15,945 bases of DNA from Verrucomicrobia bacterium UBA1731 (lineage in GTDB: Bacteria; Verrucomicrobiota; Kiritimatiellia; RFP12; UBA1067). How positions within the stretch are numbered: the stretch's first letter is position 1; every line of letters starts with the position of its first letter. Below the pieces are notes generated by a model. It ran no database searches, was not told the DNA's origin, and saw nothing but the letters and a program-made list of their open reading frames with translations. The position numbers and the translations under genes were made by a program. The stretch spans positions 1 through 15,945 of the forward strand of contig DCIH01000132.1 in NCBI GenBank assembly GCA_002317575.1, given 5' to 3'. Shown here in pieces: positions 1 through 7,432 of this stretch.

Positions 1-25
1 GGTTCGAATCCACCTCCCACAACCA
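1..25 (+). tRNA. tRNA, 3' end only (isotype not determinable)
   Basis: Only the last third of a tRNA is present. The T-loop TTCGAAT (3-9) is followed by the 3' half of the T-stem CCACC (10-14), the 3' acceptor strand TCCCACA (15-21), an A discriminator (22) and an encoded CCA (23-25). The visible GG at 1-2 is the end of a GGTGG T-stem strand. The implied 5' acceptor strand is TGTGGGA, giving a U1-A72 pair. The anticodon lies outside the window, so I do not name the amino acid. A hairpin terminator follows directly, which supports a real transcription unit ending here. Confidence 0.88.
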
Positions 26-35
26 CTTCGAAAAG

Positions 36-64
36 CTCGCCGAAAGGCGGGTTTTTTGTTTTTT
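36..64 (+). terminator. Rho-independent terminator of the tRNA transcript
   Basis: A 6-bp stem CTCGCC/GGCGGG (36-41 and 46-51, one T-G wobble) closes a GAAA tetraloop (42-45). It is followed by a T-rich tract starting at 52 (six T, G, six T). It begins about ten bases after the tRNA CCA, so it most likely ends that transcript. Confidence 0.8.
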
Positions 65-78
65 GTTTTCCGCACGCG

Positions 79-114
79 AAAAAAAACGCGCCGCGGAACG
101 ATTCCGCGGCGCGT
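79..114 (-). terminator. Rho-independent terminator of the glycosidase operon
   Basis: Positions 86-98 and 102-114 form a perfect 13-bp inverted repeat (core CGCGCCGCGGAA) with a three-base loop. Read on the - strand the stem is followed by eight T (A-run at 79-86 on the + strand; one A-T pair shares this run). It lies 23 bases beyond the stop codon of the last - strand gene. It faces the tRNA terminator, so two convergent units are each closed by their own hairpin. Confidence 0.9.
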
Positions 115-137
115 CGCATCGGCCGATTAGGCCGGAA

Positions 138-1694
138 TCACTCGGCGAACATCTGGTCGTCGAGCCAGTTCGCACGCAGGAGCGCGAGCTCGTACTGGAA
201 CGCAGCCCAGCGCGGGAGCGTGTTCTTCACGATGCCCTCGAGCTCCTGGACGGACGCCTTGTCAAGCGATTCGCCGATGCCGTCGAGCTCCTTGAGCACG
301 GGCTCGATCGACTTGATGAAGGCGGGATCGCCCAGCGCCGCGTCGGAAAGACGCGAGAACTCGCCGATGGGATCGGCGCGCCAGCCGCGGAACTTGTTGT
401 ACCCGGCCTTGCAGATGGACCGCATCAGCGTCTCGCGCAGCGCGGCGGGGATGTCGAAGTCGATCAGCATGCCGCAGCCGAGTTCGTGCACGACGCCGCC
501 GATCGTCTGGCCGCCGCAGTCGCCCCAGCGCGTCACGCCGAGGTTCCATTTGCGGCCGTCGAACGGCAGCGAGTCGAAGTTGCCGAGCCACGGCATGGAG
601 ATGTGCGCCACGCACCCTTCCGCCGTCACGCAGCAGTCCTTCGTGAGCACGTCGCAGTTGCGCAGGTAGTTCCGGCCGGCGCACGCCCATTCGCAGTTGT
701 GCGGATCGTCCGTGGACGGCATCCCGTTGAAGAAGATCGTGCGGTACGGCACTTCCCAGTCGCCGGCGGCGAAGAAGATTTCGAGCGTGCCGAAATCGCC
801 CTTGCCGAGGCGCTTCTCCGCGACCTTCGGATCGTCGCAGCGGAAGAAGATCTCCACGCCGCGGTCGTCGAAGAGCACCTGGACGCCAGTCGGATACTCC
901 GGCTTGATGCCGGGCTCCTTCGTGCCGACGAGATGCCACTTTTCGTCCTCCTGCACCCGGCAGCCGCGCGTGCCGCCGTAGGCGTAGAAGCCCGTCTGGT
1001 AGTTCTTCCAGTCCTTGTACAGCGGACCGCGCGCGAACGCTTCCGCGCTCTTGGGGCAGTCCGCGACGTAACGGGCCTTGTACTGGCGACGCTCGAACGG
1101 CTTGTAGGACTTGCCGAAGATTTCGGCGCGAAGGACCTTGCAGTCCTCCCACGCGCGAAGTCGGAAGAGCGCGAGCGACGTCTCGCGCAACGCGCGGAGA
1201 CGGCCGAGCGCGTCGAGGTTGTCCTTGGCGACGGCTTCGTCGAATCCCTTGACGCCCTTCTCGAGCACGCCGATCTGTCGCAAAAACGCGTTCGTTTCGG
1301 CCGGCTTGCAGCCGTACGAGAGGCGTTCGCGCAGCTTCGCGACGCACGTCCTTCGGTCGCCGTTCGCCATCGCAAGACGCGCGGCGGCGTTCGCCCAGCG
1401 CACGCGTTCCTTGGGCCACGTCTTCTGGCCGAGCGCGAGCAGCTCCGCGGCGAAGGCGTTGTCGGCGTTCACGAGCGCGCCGTCGAAGGCCTTGTCGATC
1501 TGCCCGAGGTCGAGCTTGGCGCCTTCGGCGAGATACTCGGCGCGCGCCTGCGCGCGCCATTCGTTGTATTTCGTGTCGCCCGTCTGGTGCACGAGGTGGT
1601 ACTGGAATCCGCCCGTGTACAGGGGCGCCGTGATCTTGGCCGAAGCGGCGAGCGCGGCGGCGGAAACGCACGCGAATACGAAAAGTTTGTTCAT
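138..1694 (-). CDS. Exported cysteine-rich protein with CBM9-like C-terminal sandwich
   Basis: This is a 518-residue protein with a signal peptide ending in an ASA motif, with cleavage expected after residue 19. Residues 25-230 look helical and match no family I recognise. Residues about 265-415 resemble the CBM9-like/DOMON-type sandwich that often follows glycosidases: strands such as VQVLFDD, VEIFFRCDD, LEIFFAAGDW and WNLGVTRWG. There are many cysteines, including six between 334 and 361 (C334, C338, C347, C354, C355, C361). The start ATG overlaps the TGA of the upstream DUF4091 gene by one base. The ribosome-binding site AAGGAGGTGA lies inside that gene's last codons, so the two are translationally coupled. 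No catalytic residues can be proposed. It is probably a glycan-binding partner of the upstream protein. The gene is real with high confidence; the role is inferred. Confidence 0.85.
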   Translation of the reverse strand: MNKLFVFACVSAAALAASAKITAPLYTGGFQYHLVHQTGDTKYNEWRAQARAEYLAEGAKLDLGQIDKAFDGALVNADNAFAAELLALGQKTWPKERVRWANAAARLAMANGDRRTCVAKLRERLSYGCKPAETNAFLRQIGVLEKGVKGFDEAVAKDNLDALGRLRALRETSLALFRLRAWEDCKVLRAEIFGKSYKPFERRQYKARYVADCPKSAEAFARGPLYKDWKNYQTGFYAYGGTRGCRVQEDEKWHLVGTKEPGIKPEYPTGVQVLFDDRGVEIFFRCDDPKVAEKRLGKGDFGTLEIFFAAGDWEVPYRTIFFNGMPSTDDPHNCEWACAGRNYLRNCDVLTKDCCVTAEGCVAHISMPWLGNFDSLPFDGRKWNLGVTRWGDCGGQTIGGVVHELGCGMLIDFDIPAALRETLMRSICKAGYNKFRGWRADPIGEFSRLSDAALGDPAFIKSIEPVLKELDGIGESLDKASVQELEGIVKNTLPRWAAFQYELALLRANWLDDQMFAE

Positions 1695-3565
1695 CACTTC
1701 ACCTCCTTCATGAGGTCGTTCATCTTGAGGACGTAGTTGACGCATTCCTTGCGGAACGTGTCGGGGTCGCCGCGGTAGCCGTCCCAGTAGGCGACATACG
1801 CGAGCGCGGCGCGGCCGAGATGGTAGGCCTCGGGGGCGGAGAAGCGGCACTTGAGCGCCTTGAACGCGGTCTGCTTCAGGAGCGTCGCGTAGCGGATGTC
1901 GTCCAGGCCTTCGCGGACGCCTTCCCACGCGAGCGTGTCGATCACGTCGTCCGCCGTGGCGTAGACGATGATGAGGCCGCGCATCTCCGGCTCGTACGGC
2001 ACGGCGAAGTCGTTCCAGTTGCTGCGGTACCAGCAGTAGTTGGCGGAGACATCGTACCCGGCCTTCCACGCGGTGATGCCGTGGATGCGGCGCATGTAGT
2101 CCGGCGACTCGGGGCCGCAGTGCGGGTTCGCATACCAGCCGCAAATGCCGTCCGGATTCATCTGGTGAAACTTGCGCACGTTCTCGGCGCGGCGCTCGAC
2201 GGGCATGCCGGGCTGGATGAAGAAGTCGAGGTCGCAGAGGAACTCGTTGTAGTTGAACGTGGTGACCATCGTGCTGAGGCCGCCTTCGTGGACGGCGCGC
2301 CAGTTGTTGCGCTCGCCCTTCACGGACCACAGCGGACCTTCGTCCTGGCCGTAGCTGTACGCCTGGAAGTCCTCGCCGAAGACCTTGCGCGCGGCTTTCA
2401 TCTTGGCCGCGAAGCCGTCGCGGACCTTGGCCATGGCTTCCTTGGTCTTGGCGTCGGCGGGGAACGGCGTCGACTGGCCGCAGCCCTCGATGCCGGAGAA
2501 GCACGGACTCACGTTGAGGCCCCACTCCTTCGCCTGCTGGAGCTGCTTGGCGAGCGCCGCCTCGTTCGTGCTGAGGCCGGGGAAGCCCATCGGGTTCTTC
2601 GCGTTGTGCGCCGCGAGGTTGCGGTTCACCTTCGGGAAGTCCGAATTGGAGCAGTACATGCACAGGTAGTAGCCCTTGTCGGGGTTGTAGTCCGTCTTGG
2701 GCTCGGGGAGTTCCAGCGGCAGCACCCGGAGGCGCATCGGAATGTCCGCAAGCACGCCGCGCTTGCCCTTCACCGTGATCGTGCCGCGGTAGACGCCGCC
2801 AGCCGCGCCTTTCGGCACGTGGATCGTGGCGAGGATCTGCTTGAACTCGTGCTTGTTCAGCACGAACGGCTGGATCGTGTCGGCGTCGTGGATCATGTGC
2901 GTGCACAGCGCCTGGTTGTCCCACTGGTAGTTCGTCACTTCATAGCGGGCGCTCATCCACTGCCAGTAGCCGTCGTTCAGGCCGGGCGTGTCGTAACGGA
3001 CGAAGTAGTCCTTCGTCGCGTCGTCCACGCGGATGAGGTTTTCGTCGTGCAGAATGAGCTCCGGCACGGCCGTGGGGTGGTCGTTGTCGTGGAAATAGCC
3101 GTACCACGCGCTGCCGCCCTGGTACCAGATCTTGACGACGGTGAAATCGATCGCGGACGCGGGAATCGTGCCTTGCTTGCCCACGAGGTCCGAAGCGACG
3201 ATCTCGACGCGGTCCTCGTCCTGGTACGGGAAGAACTGGACGGACGCGGGCTCGTATTCGTCGCGCGCGGCCACCCACGACACGGCGCCGAACGGACGGC
3301 CGTCCACGGGGTACGTTCCCGAGAGGCGCTTCAAGGCGCCCATCGCCGGCACCACGTAGTACGCGAGTTTCGCGTCCTGCTTTTTCGCCGCGGCGGCGTC
3401 TTTGGCCACCTTCACGACGTTCGCCCGCTCCTGCGCGGGATCCAGCACGTACCGCTGACGGAATGTCGCCGGGGAGTCCACGCCCGCGATCGCTTCCGCC
3501 GAACGGCATCCAACGGCAAACGCCGCCGCCAGGGCGACAGCCGCCATCACCGATTTCACGTTCAT
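1694..3565 (-). CDS. DUF4091 / GH123-like glycoside hydrolase, lipoprotein
   Basis: This is a 623-residue protein. The N-terminal hydrophobic segment ends in AVGC (C20), a usable though not ideal lipobox. Residues about 80-285 form beta-rich N-terminal domains typical of this family. Residues about 295-600 carry the TIM-barrel part with the C-terminal DUF4091 signature (WYRSNWNDF, then TLAWEGVREGLDDIRYATLL at about 543-562). Characterised GH123 enzymes remove beta-N-acetylgalactosamine by substrate-assisted catalysis using an adjacent Asp-Glu pair. Here YGQDEG places D408/E409 in that role. DUF4091 proteins are far more varied than the few tested GH123 enzymes, so the sugar is uncertain. The start is supported by an AAAGGA site 8-13 bases upstream. 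Its own promoter-like sequence precedes it, and it is followed without a gap by the CBM9-like gene. Confidence 0.9.
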   Translation of the reverse strand: MNVKSVMAAVALAAAFAVGCRSAEAIAGVDSPATFRQRYVLDPAQERANVVKVAKDAAAAKKQDAKLAYYVVPAMGALKRLSGTYPVDGRPFGAVSWVAARDEYEPASVQFFPYQDEDRVEIVASDLVGKQGTIPASAIDFTVVKIWYQGGSAWYGYFHDNDHPTAVPELILHDENLIRVDDATKDYFVRYDTPGLNDGYWQWMSARYEVTNYQWDNQALCTHMIHDADTIQPFVLNKHEFKQILATIHVPKGAAGGVYRGTITVKGKRGVLADIPMRLRVLPLELPEPKTDYNPDKGYYLCMYCSNSDFPKVNRNLAAHNAKNPMGFPGLSTNEAALAKQLQQAKEWGLNVSPCFSGIEGCGQSTPFPADAKTKEAMAKVRDGFAAKMKAARKVFGEDFQAYSYGQDEGPLWSVKGERNNWRAVHEGGLSTMVTTFNYNEFLCDLDFFIQPGMPVERRAENVRKFHQMNPDGICGWYANPHCGPESPDYMRRIHGITAWKAGYDVSANYCWYRSNWNDFAVPYEPEMRGLIIVYATADDVIDTLAWEGVREGLDDIRYATLLKQTAFKALKCRFSAPEAYHLGRAALAYVAYWDGYRGDPDTFRKECVNYVLKMNDLMKEVK

Positions 3566-3593
3566 CCGTTTTCCTTTCGCTGTTTATGTACCT

Positions 3594-3602
3594 AATTTAC
3601 CA
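3594..3602 (-). promoter_or_regulatory. Candidate extended -10 promoter for the DUF4091 gene
   Basis: The - strand reads TGG TAAATT, an extended -10 (TGn) with a box two bases away from consensus. The predicted start near 3587 gives a leader of about 22 bases that contains the AAAGGA ribosome-binding site. It matches in layout the two stronger TGGTATAAT boxes elsewhere in the window. No good -35 is visible. Confidence 0.45.
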
Positions 3603-3627
3603 ATGCCAAAATCCTCAAATCCGTTCC

Positions 3628-3655
3628 AAAAAAAAATCTTTCCGGGGGTTGAAAG
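3628..3655 (-). terminator. Weak intrinsic terminator after the rhamnosidase gene
   Basis: On the - strand CTTTC (3651-3655) can pair with GAAAG (3638-3642) around an eight-base loop. A run of nine T (3628-3636) follows after a single A. The stem is only five mainly A-T pairs, so termination may be partial. The T-run and its position just after the rhamnosidase stop make the call reasonable. Confidence 0.4.
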
Positions 3656-3662
3656 TACGCCG

Positions 3663-5891
3663 TCAGAGGCCCTGCGGATTCCGAAGCGACCAACGATGTT
3701 CGCCCGACCCCGCCGTTTGCCGCGAACGCCCCGGCAGGACGACGTCGACCTGCGTCCCTTCGGGAACGCGCAGACGGTAGTCGACGACGTCACCGTCGAA
3801 CCGCCACGAACTTTCCACGCCGCGATACGCGGCCTTGAAGGAACCGACTTCCTTCATGAAGACTGGGGCCACGGTCAAAAAGCCGGGCCGCGTTTCGTCG
3901 AACGAAAACCCGCCCAGATACCGGTACATCCACGCGCTCAGGGCGCCGAACATCACGTGGTTTCGCGAGCCCGCGCCGCCGAACTGCTCCCACAGCGTCG
4001 TCGCGCCGCGGTCGAGATAGTGGAGCACGCTCGGGAAATCCCTGGCCTTCATGAGCTTGAGCGCGTCCTCGGCGTAGCCGTGGTCCATCAGCACGAACGG
4101 CACGTGCGAAGCGCCGAAAATACCGTAGCGCTGGAGATGTTTCCCGTCGCGGATCGCCTGCGCGAGACGCGCCGCCGTTTTCCCGGGATCCGGCGCGAGT
4201 CCGAAATCGACCGCAAGCGCGAGGTCGGTGGGCAGATCGGCGCACACCCCGCCGTCGGGCCGGCAGTACGCCTTCCGGAAGCTTGCGCGCACGCCTTCCG
4301 CTTCCGCGCGCCAGCGGACCGCGTCCGCCGTTTCGCCGAGCAGTTCCGCGATCCGCGCCGACACGGTCAGCCCCCGGTAGTGGTAGGCCGTGGCGTTCGC
4401 CGTCACGCTGGGCGTCTGCTCCCAGAAGCGCCCCACGGGACTGCACCAGTCGCCCAAACCGAACCCCACGGCGAGACCGTCCGTCATCATCGACTTCGCG
4501 AAGCCGCGGTACGAACGGATCGCCGGATAAAGCCGGCGCGCCAGCTCCAGCCCGCCGCCGGTGACGTAAATGCGCCACGGAATGAGCACGAGCGCCTCGT
4601 CCCAGGCGGGACCGTATCCCCAGTTGAACCCGTTCGCGCTGATGGGCGACTTGCAGGGGATCTGCCCGTTCGGACGCTGCACATCGGCGAAACCGAGCAG
4701 CCAGTCGCCGTACGCGGACGCCGCGTCGAAATTGTAAAGGCCCGATTCGCACGCGGCGAGCGCGTCGCCGCTCCACCCCTGCTTCTCGCGCGTGGGGCAG
4801 TCCGTGGGATAGCCCACGAAGTTCGAGCGAAAGCTCCAGAGGAACGCGCGCTGCATGCGCATCAGATCGGCGTCTTCCGACGCGAGCGTGCCGACGGTTT
4901 TGAAATCGCTCGAAAGCGCGAGCTGGACGAGCCCGAGGACTTCCGCCTTGCCGCGGACCTCGACGCGCACGTAGCGGAAGCCGTGGTAGGTGAAACGCGG
5001 CGTCCACGTCTCCCCGTCCGGATCGCCGCGCAGAAAATAGTGGTCCGTCATGAATTCGCCCTTCTGGAAATTGTCGAACTCCAGAAGTCCGCCCTTCGCG
5101 TCCAGATCCTCGCGGTGGACGAGCACGACCTCCGCGCCGGCTTCGCCCTTCACGTGCAGTTCGCACACCGCCGCCGCGTTCTGCCCCGCGTCCCAGATGC
5201 CGGACGGCAACCGGCGCATCGGATTGCGCGCGAAGACGCGCACCGGCGAGTGGTTCGCCTTGCGCAGAACGCCGCCGGCGCCGTGCTTCTTTTGCGCCTT
5301 GGTCCACGTGTTTGTGGCAAGATTTTCGAGCCGCGCGTCGTACACGTTGCCGCGGCGGATCGCGTCGAAACGAAGCGGACCCTCCGTGCACACGTCCCAG
5401 GACGCGTCCGTCGCCACGACCGTCGCGCCGCGGGCGTCGCGGATGCGCGCCAGAAAATTCGGATAGTCGCGCCACAGCGACTGGTTCATGAGAAAGTTGT
5501 CTTCGAGGACATAGTTGTAGAATCCGCTGCCGAGCGTCACCACAAGCTCGTTCGTTCCGGGCCGTAGCAACGCCGATACGTCGTATTCGTTCCAGTGCAC
5601 CGCGCGATCGTAATTGGACGGCGTGGGCGTGAGCCGCGCGTCGGTCACGGGCTTGCCGTTCAGCAGCGCGTAGTAATAGCCGCCGCAGGTGATCGCCAGT
5701 TCGCAACCGGCGGGATCCCCGCATGTGAAGGACTTGCGGAACACGGGCGCGGGATGGGCTTCTTTGTCGCCCCAATAATAATGACGCCCCGCGACGCCGA
5801 TCCAACTCGCGTCGCGGAACGCCTCTTCGGCCTCGGCGCCCCAAACCACACACAAAGCAAGGAAAACGGACGCAGCAATCAACGATTTCAT
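3663..5891 (-). CDS. Alpha-L-rhamnosidase, GH78, exported
   Basis: This is a 742-residue protein with a signal peptide (about residues 1-21, GAEA before the mature start). Residues 45-320 hold the beta-sandwich domains of bacterial rhamnosidases, including YYYALLNGKPV and LGSGFYN. The (alpha/alpha)6 catalytic barrel runs from about 330 to 660. The family motif DCPTREKQGWSGDA gives D364, E369 (general acid) and D376. GATTLWEQ gives E635, the expected general base, followed by NH at 644-645. A C-terminal beta domain ends the protein. GH78 inverts and releases terminal alpha-L-rhamnose from plant or bacterial polysaccharides. The start is MKSLIAAS: no other in-frame start gives a signal peptide. 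No Shine-Dalgarno is visible, and a -10 box lies six bases before the ATG, so the monocistronic message is probably leaderless. Confidence 0.95.
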   Translation of the reverse strand: MKSLIAASVFLALCVVWGAEAEEAFRDASWIGVAGRHYYWGDKEAHPAPVFRKSFTCGDPAGCELAITCGGYYYALLNGKPVTDARLTPTPSNYDRAVHWNEYDVSALLRPGTNELVVTLGSGFYNYVLEDNFLMNQSLWRDYPNFLARIRDARGATVVATDASWDVCTEGPLRFDAIRRGNVYDARLENLATNTWTKAQKKHGAGGVLRKANHSPVRVFARNPMRRLPSGIWDAGQNAAAVCELHVKGEAGAEVVLVHREDLDAKGGLLEFDNFQKGEFMTDHYFLRGDPDGETWTPRFTYHGFRYVRVEVRGKAEVLGLVQLALSSDFKTVGTLASEDADLMRMQRAFLWSFRSNFVGYPTDCPTREKQGWSGDALAACESGLYNFDAASAYGDWLLGFADVQRPNGQIPCKSPISANGFNWGYGPAWDEALVLIPWRIYVTGGGLELARRLYPAIRSYRGFAKSMMTDGLAVGFGLGDWCSPVGRFWEQTPSVTANATAYHYRGLTVSARIAELLGETADAVRWRAEAEGVRASFRKAYCRPDGGVCADLPTDLALAVDFGLAPDPGKTAARLAQAIRDGKHLQRYGIFGASHVPFVLMDHGYAEDALKLMKARDFPSVLHYLDRGATTLWEQFGGAGSRNHVMFGALSAWMYRYLGGFSFDETRPGFLTVAPVFMKEVGSFKAAYRGVESSWRFDGDVVDYRLRVPEGTQVDVVLPGRSRQTAGSGEHRWSLRNPQGL

Positions 5892-5897
5892 GCCGTG

Positions 5898-5906
5898 ATT
5901 ATACCA
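5898..5906 (-). promoter_or_regulatory. Extended -10 promoter of the rhamnosidase gene
   Basis: The - strand reads TGGTATAAT, a perfect TATAAT (5898-5903) with the extended-10 TGn (5904-5906). Six bases separate it from the ATG, so the expected start of transcription falls on the A of the start codon (5891). No consensus -35 is visible at the usual spacing, as is common for extended -10 promoters. Confidence 0.7.
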
Positions 5907-5944
5907 CACGCCAAACAAACACTCACGAAGTCTGCGACGGCGCA

Positions 5945-7402
5945 CTATTCCAGATCGAAAAGCGCCATTGACTTGGGCGCCAACCGGATCTTGCCGTCCG
6001 CGCCGCACGAGACCGCGTCGTCCGCCGGCAACGCGAGTGCCTTCTTGAGTGCGCCGCCGTCGCGGTGCGCGAGCGTCGCATCCACGGGTTCGTCGCGCAA
6101 GTTGACGAGCGCCGCGAAACGGCGTCCGTTCTTGCAGTAGATGTGAAGCGTCACATCGCCGGGCGCATCCAGCCGCCACCCCGTGCGCTCGGCGACCCAG
6201 TCGTGAACGGCCTTGAGATCGGCGGCGGACGCCTTTGCGAACGCATTCTCGTCGAACGGGAACGCCTTTTCGCCGTCCGCGAGAACGGGCTTGACGGGCA
6301 CGCCGCCGCGCAGCATCTTCACGCCGCGGTCCGCGCCCGTCGCGTTCGCCGCGCGCGCCCAGCGAACGCCCTCCAACTCGGCGCCCTTGACGCGCGCGGC
6401 GAGCTTCTCGAGACCGTCCATCTCCCGGCGGAACGCCTCGGCGCAATCGTGCCAGCGGATGACGCGCCGGTAGGCGTGGTTCGGGTCGACCGGCGGCTCG
6501 GGCGCGGCCAGATGCCAGTAGCAGTGCAGCAGCGTCTCTTTGGCGCCGCCGAGAATCGTGTAGCGCGCCTGCTCGACATACTTGCGCGGGTCGGACGTCA
6601 TGAGCGCGTCGAACCATCCGCCGCCGCACAAACCGCCCGTCGCCTCGTTCGCCCACGCCTGGATCCAGAACGCCTGCGCGGGTTCGCCCGCGTCGCGCGT
6701 TTCGGTGCCGATCCACGCGGCGCCCAGCGCCCGCGCGTCCGCCGCGACATCGTAGCCCGCGTGGCGGAAGTCCGCATACCAGCACGGGAATTTGACGATG
6801 AACGTGCATTTCGGATTCGCGCGTTTGGCGGCGGCGTCGATGCGGCGGCAGACGTCGCGGATGAGTCCGCAGCGGAAATCGGCCCAGCTCGCCGCGCCCT
6901 TCGCCTGCGCGCACCGCGCACATGTGCAGTGCGTGAAGAGGAAATCATCGATGATCACGAAGTCGAAAAGCGCCGCCGCACGCGCGACTTCGCGGTCCAG
7001 TTCGCCGAGCACATCCGGATCCGTGTAGCAGCACCACTGCTGGGTGTCCATCTTCCCAGTGTTCTTCGCGCGCACGCTCGGATCCAGACTCGTGGGCGTG
7101 AAACAGCCGCCCACCACGAGCCCCGCCGCGCGGAATTCGTCGCGGATCGTCTTGAGCAGCTCCGTCGGAACGGCCTCGCCGTGGCGGAAGCTTTCCACGT
7201 AGATCTTGGAGACGTGGTGGCGTGCGAACCAGGCGATGGCGCGCTGACGGCCTTCGGGCGTGTTCAGCTCCTTGAGGCAGTCGCTCACGATGCAGTCGCA
7301 GCCGAACACGTATTTGGACGCTTCGGCGGAAGGCGCGCTCGAACAGCCGAGAAGCGCGCACACGAAAAAAACGGAAGCGGCGAAGATCTTGCAGACGTTC
7401 AT
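5945..7402 (-). CDS. Putative glycosidase-like TIM-barrel lipoprotein, family unassigned
   Basis: This is a 485-residue protein. The signal peptide ends in the lipobox LLGC (C20), so membrane anchoring is likely. Residues about 30-300 have the alternation of a TIM barrel: VSKIYVESF, a loop, then FVIIDDFLF (D152, D153) at a strand end where acidic catalytic residues usually sit. FIVKFPCWY and WIGTETRD (E234) follow. Just after the Asp pair comes HCTCARC (C159, C161, C164), followed by SWADFR. I recall this pattern from uncharacterised proteins of Opitutaceae-like bacteria, but know no biochemical function. Residues about 410-485 form a small beta domain like those ending glycosidases. A GAGGAG site lies 12 bases before the ATG. 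It is third in the operon, 30 bases after the phosphodiesterase gene. About twenty cysteines are unusual for an exported protein. Confidence 0.8.
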   Translation of the reverse strand: MNVCKIFAASVFFVCALLGCSSAPSAEASKYVFGCDCIVSDCLKELNTPEGRQRAIAWFARHHVSKIYVESFRHGEAVPTELLKTIRDEFRAAGLVVGGCFTPTSLDPSVRAKNTGKMDTQQWCCYTDPDVLGELDREVARAAALFDFVIIDDFLFTHCTCARCAQAKGAASWADFRCGLIRDVCRRIDAAAKRANPKCTFIVKFPCWYADFRHAGYDVAADARALGAAWIGTETRDAGEPAQAFWIQAWANEATGGLCGGGWFDALMTSDPRKYVEQARYTILGGAKETLLHCYWHLAAPEPPVDPNHAYRRVIRWHDCAEAFRREMDGLEKLAARVKGAELEGVRWARAANATGADRGVKMLRGGVPVKPVLADGEKAFPFDENAFAKASAADLKAVHDWVAERTGWRLDAPGDVTLHIYCKNGRRFAALVNLRDEPVDATLAHRDGGALKKALALPADDAVSCGADGKIRLAPKSMALFDLE

Positions 7403-7432
7403 ACGGCGGACGTTCTCCTCGTGAAAAACCGG

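Noticed and set aside
138..2924. A single 928-residue - strand protein
   Set aside because: The N-terminal part is a shadow frame of the DUF4091 gene. The real gene starts at 1694 with a signal peptide and a strong ribosome-binding site. The same applies to the over-long frames that run into the rhamnosidase (from 6923) and the SGNH-EEP gene (from 13201).
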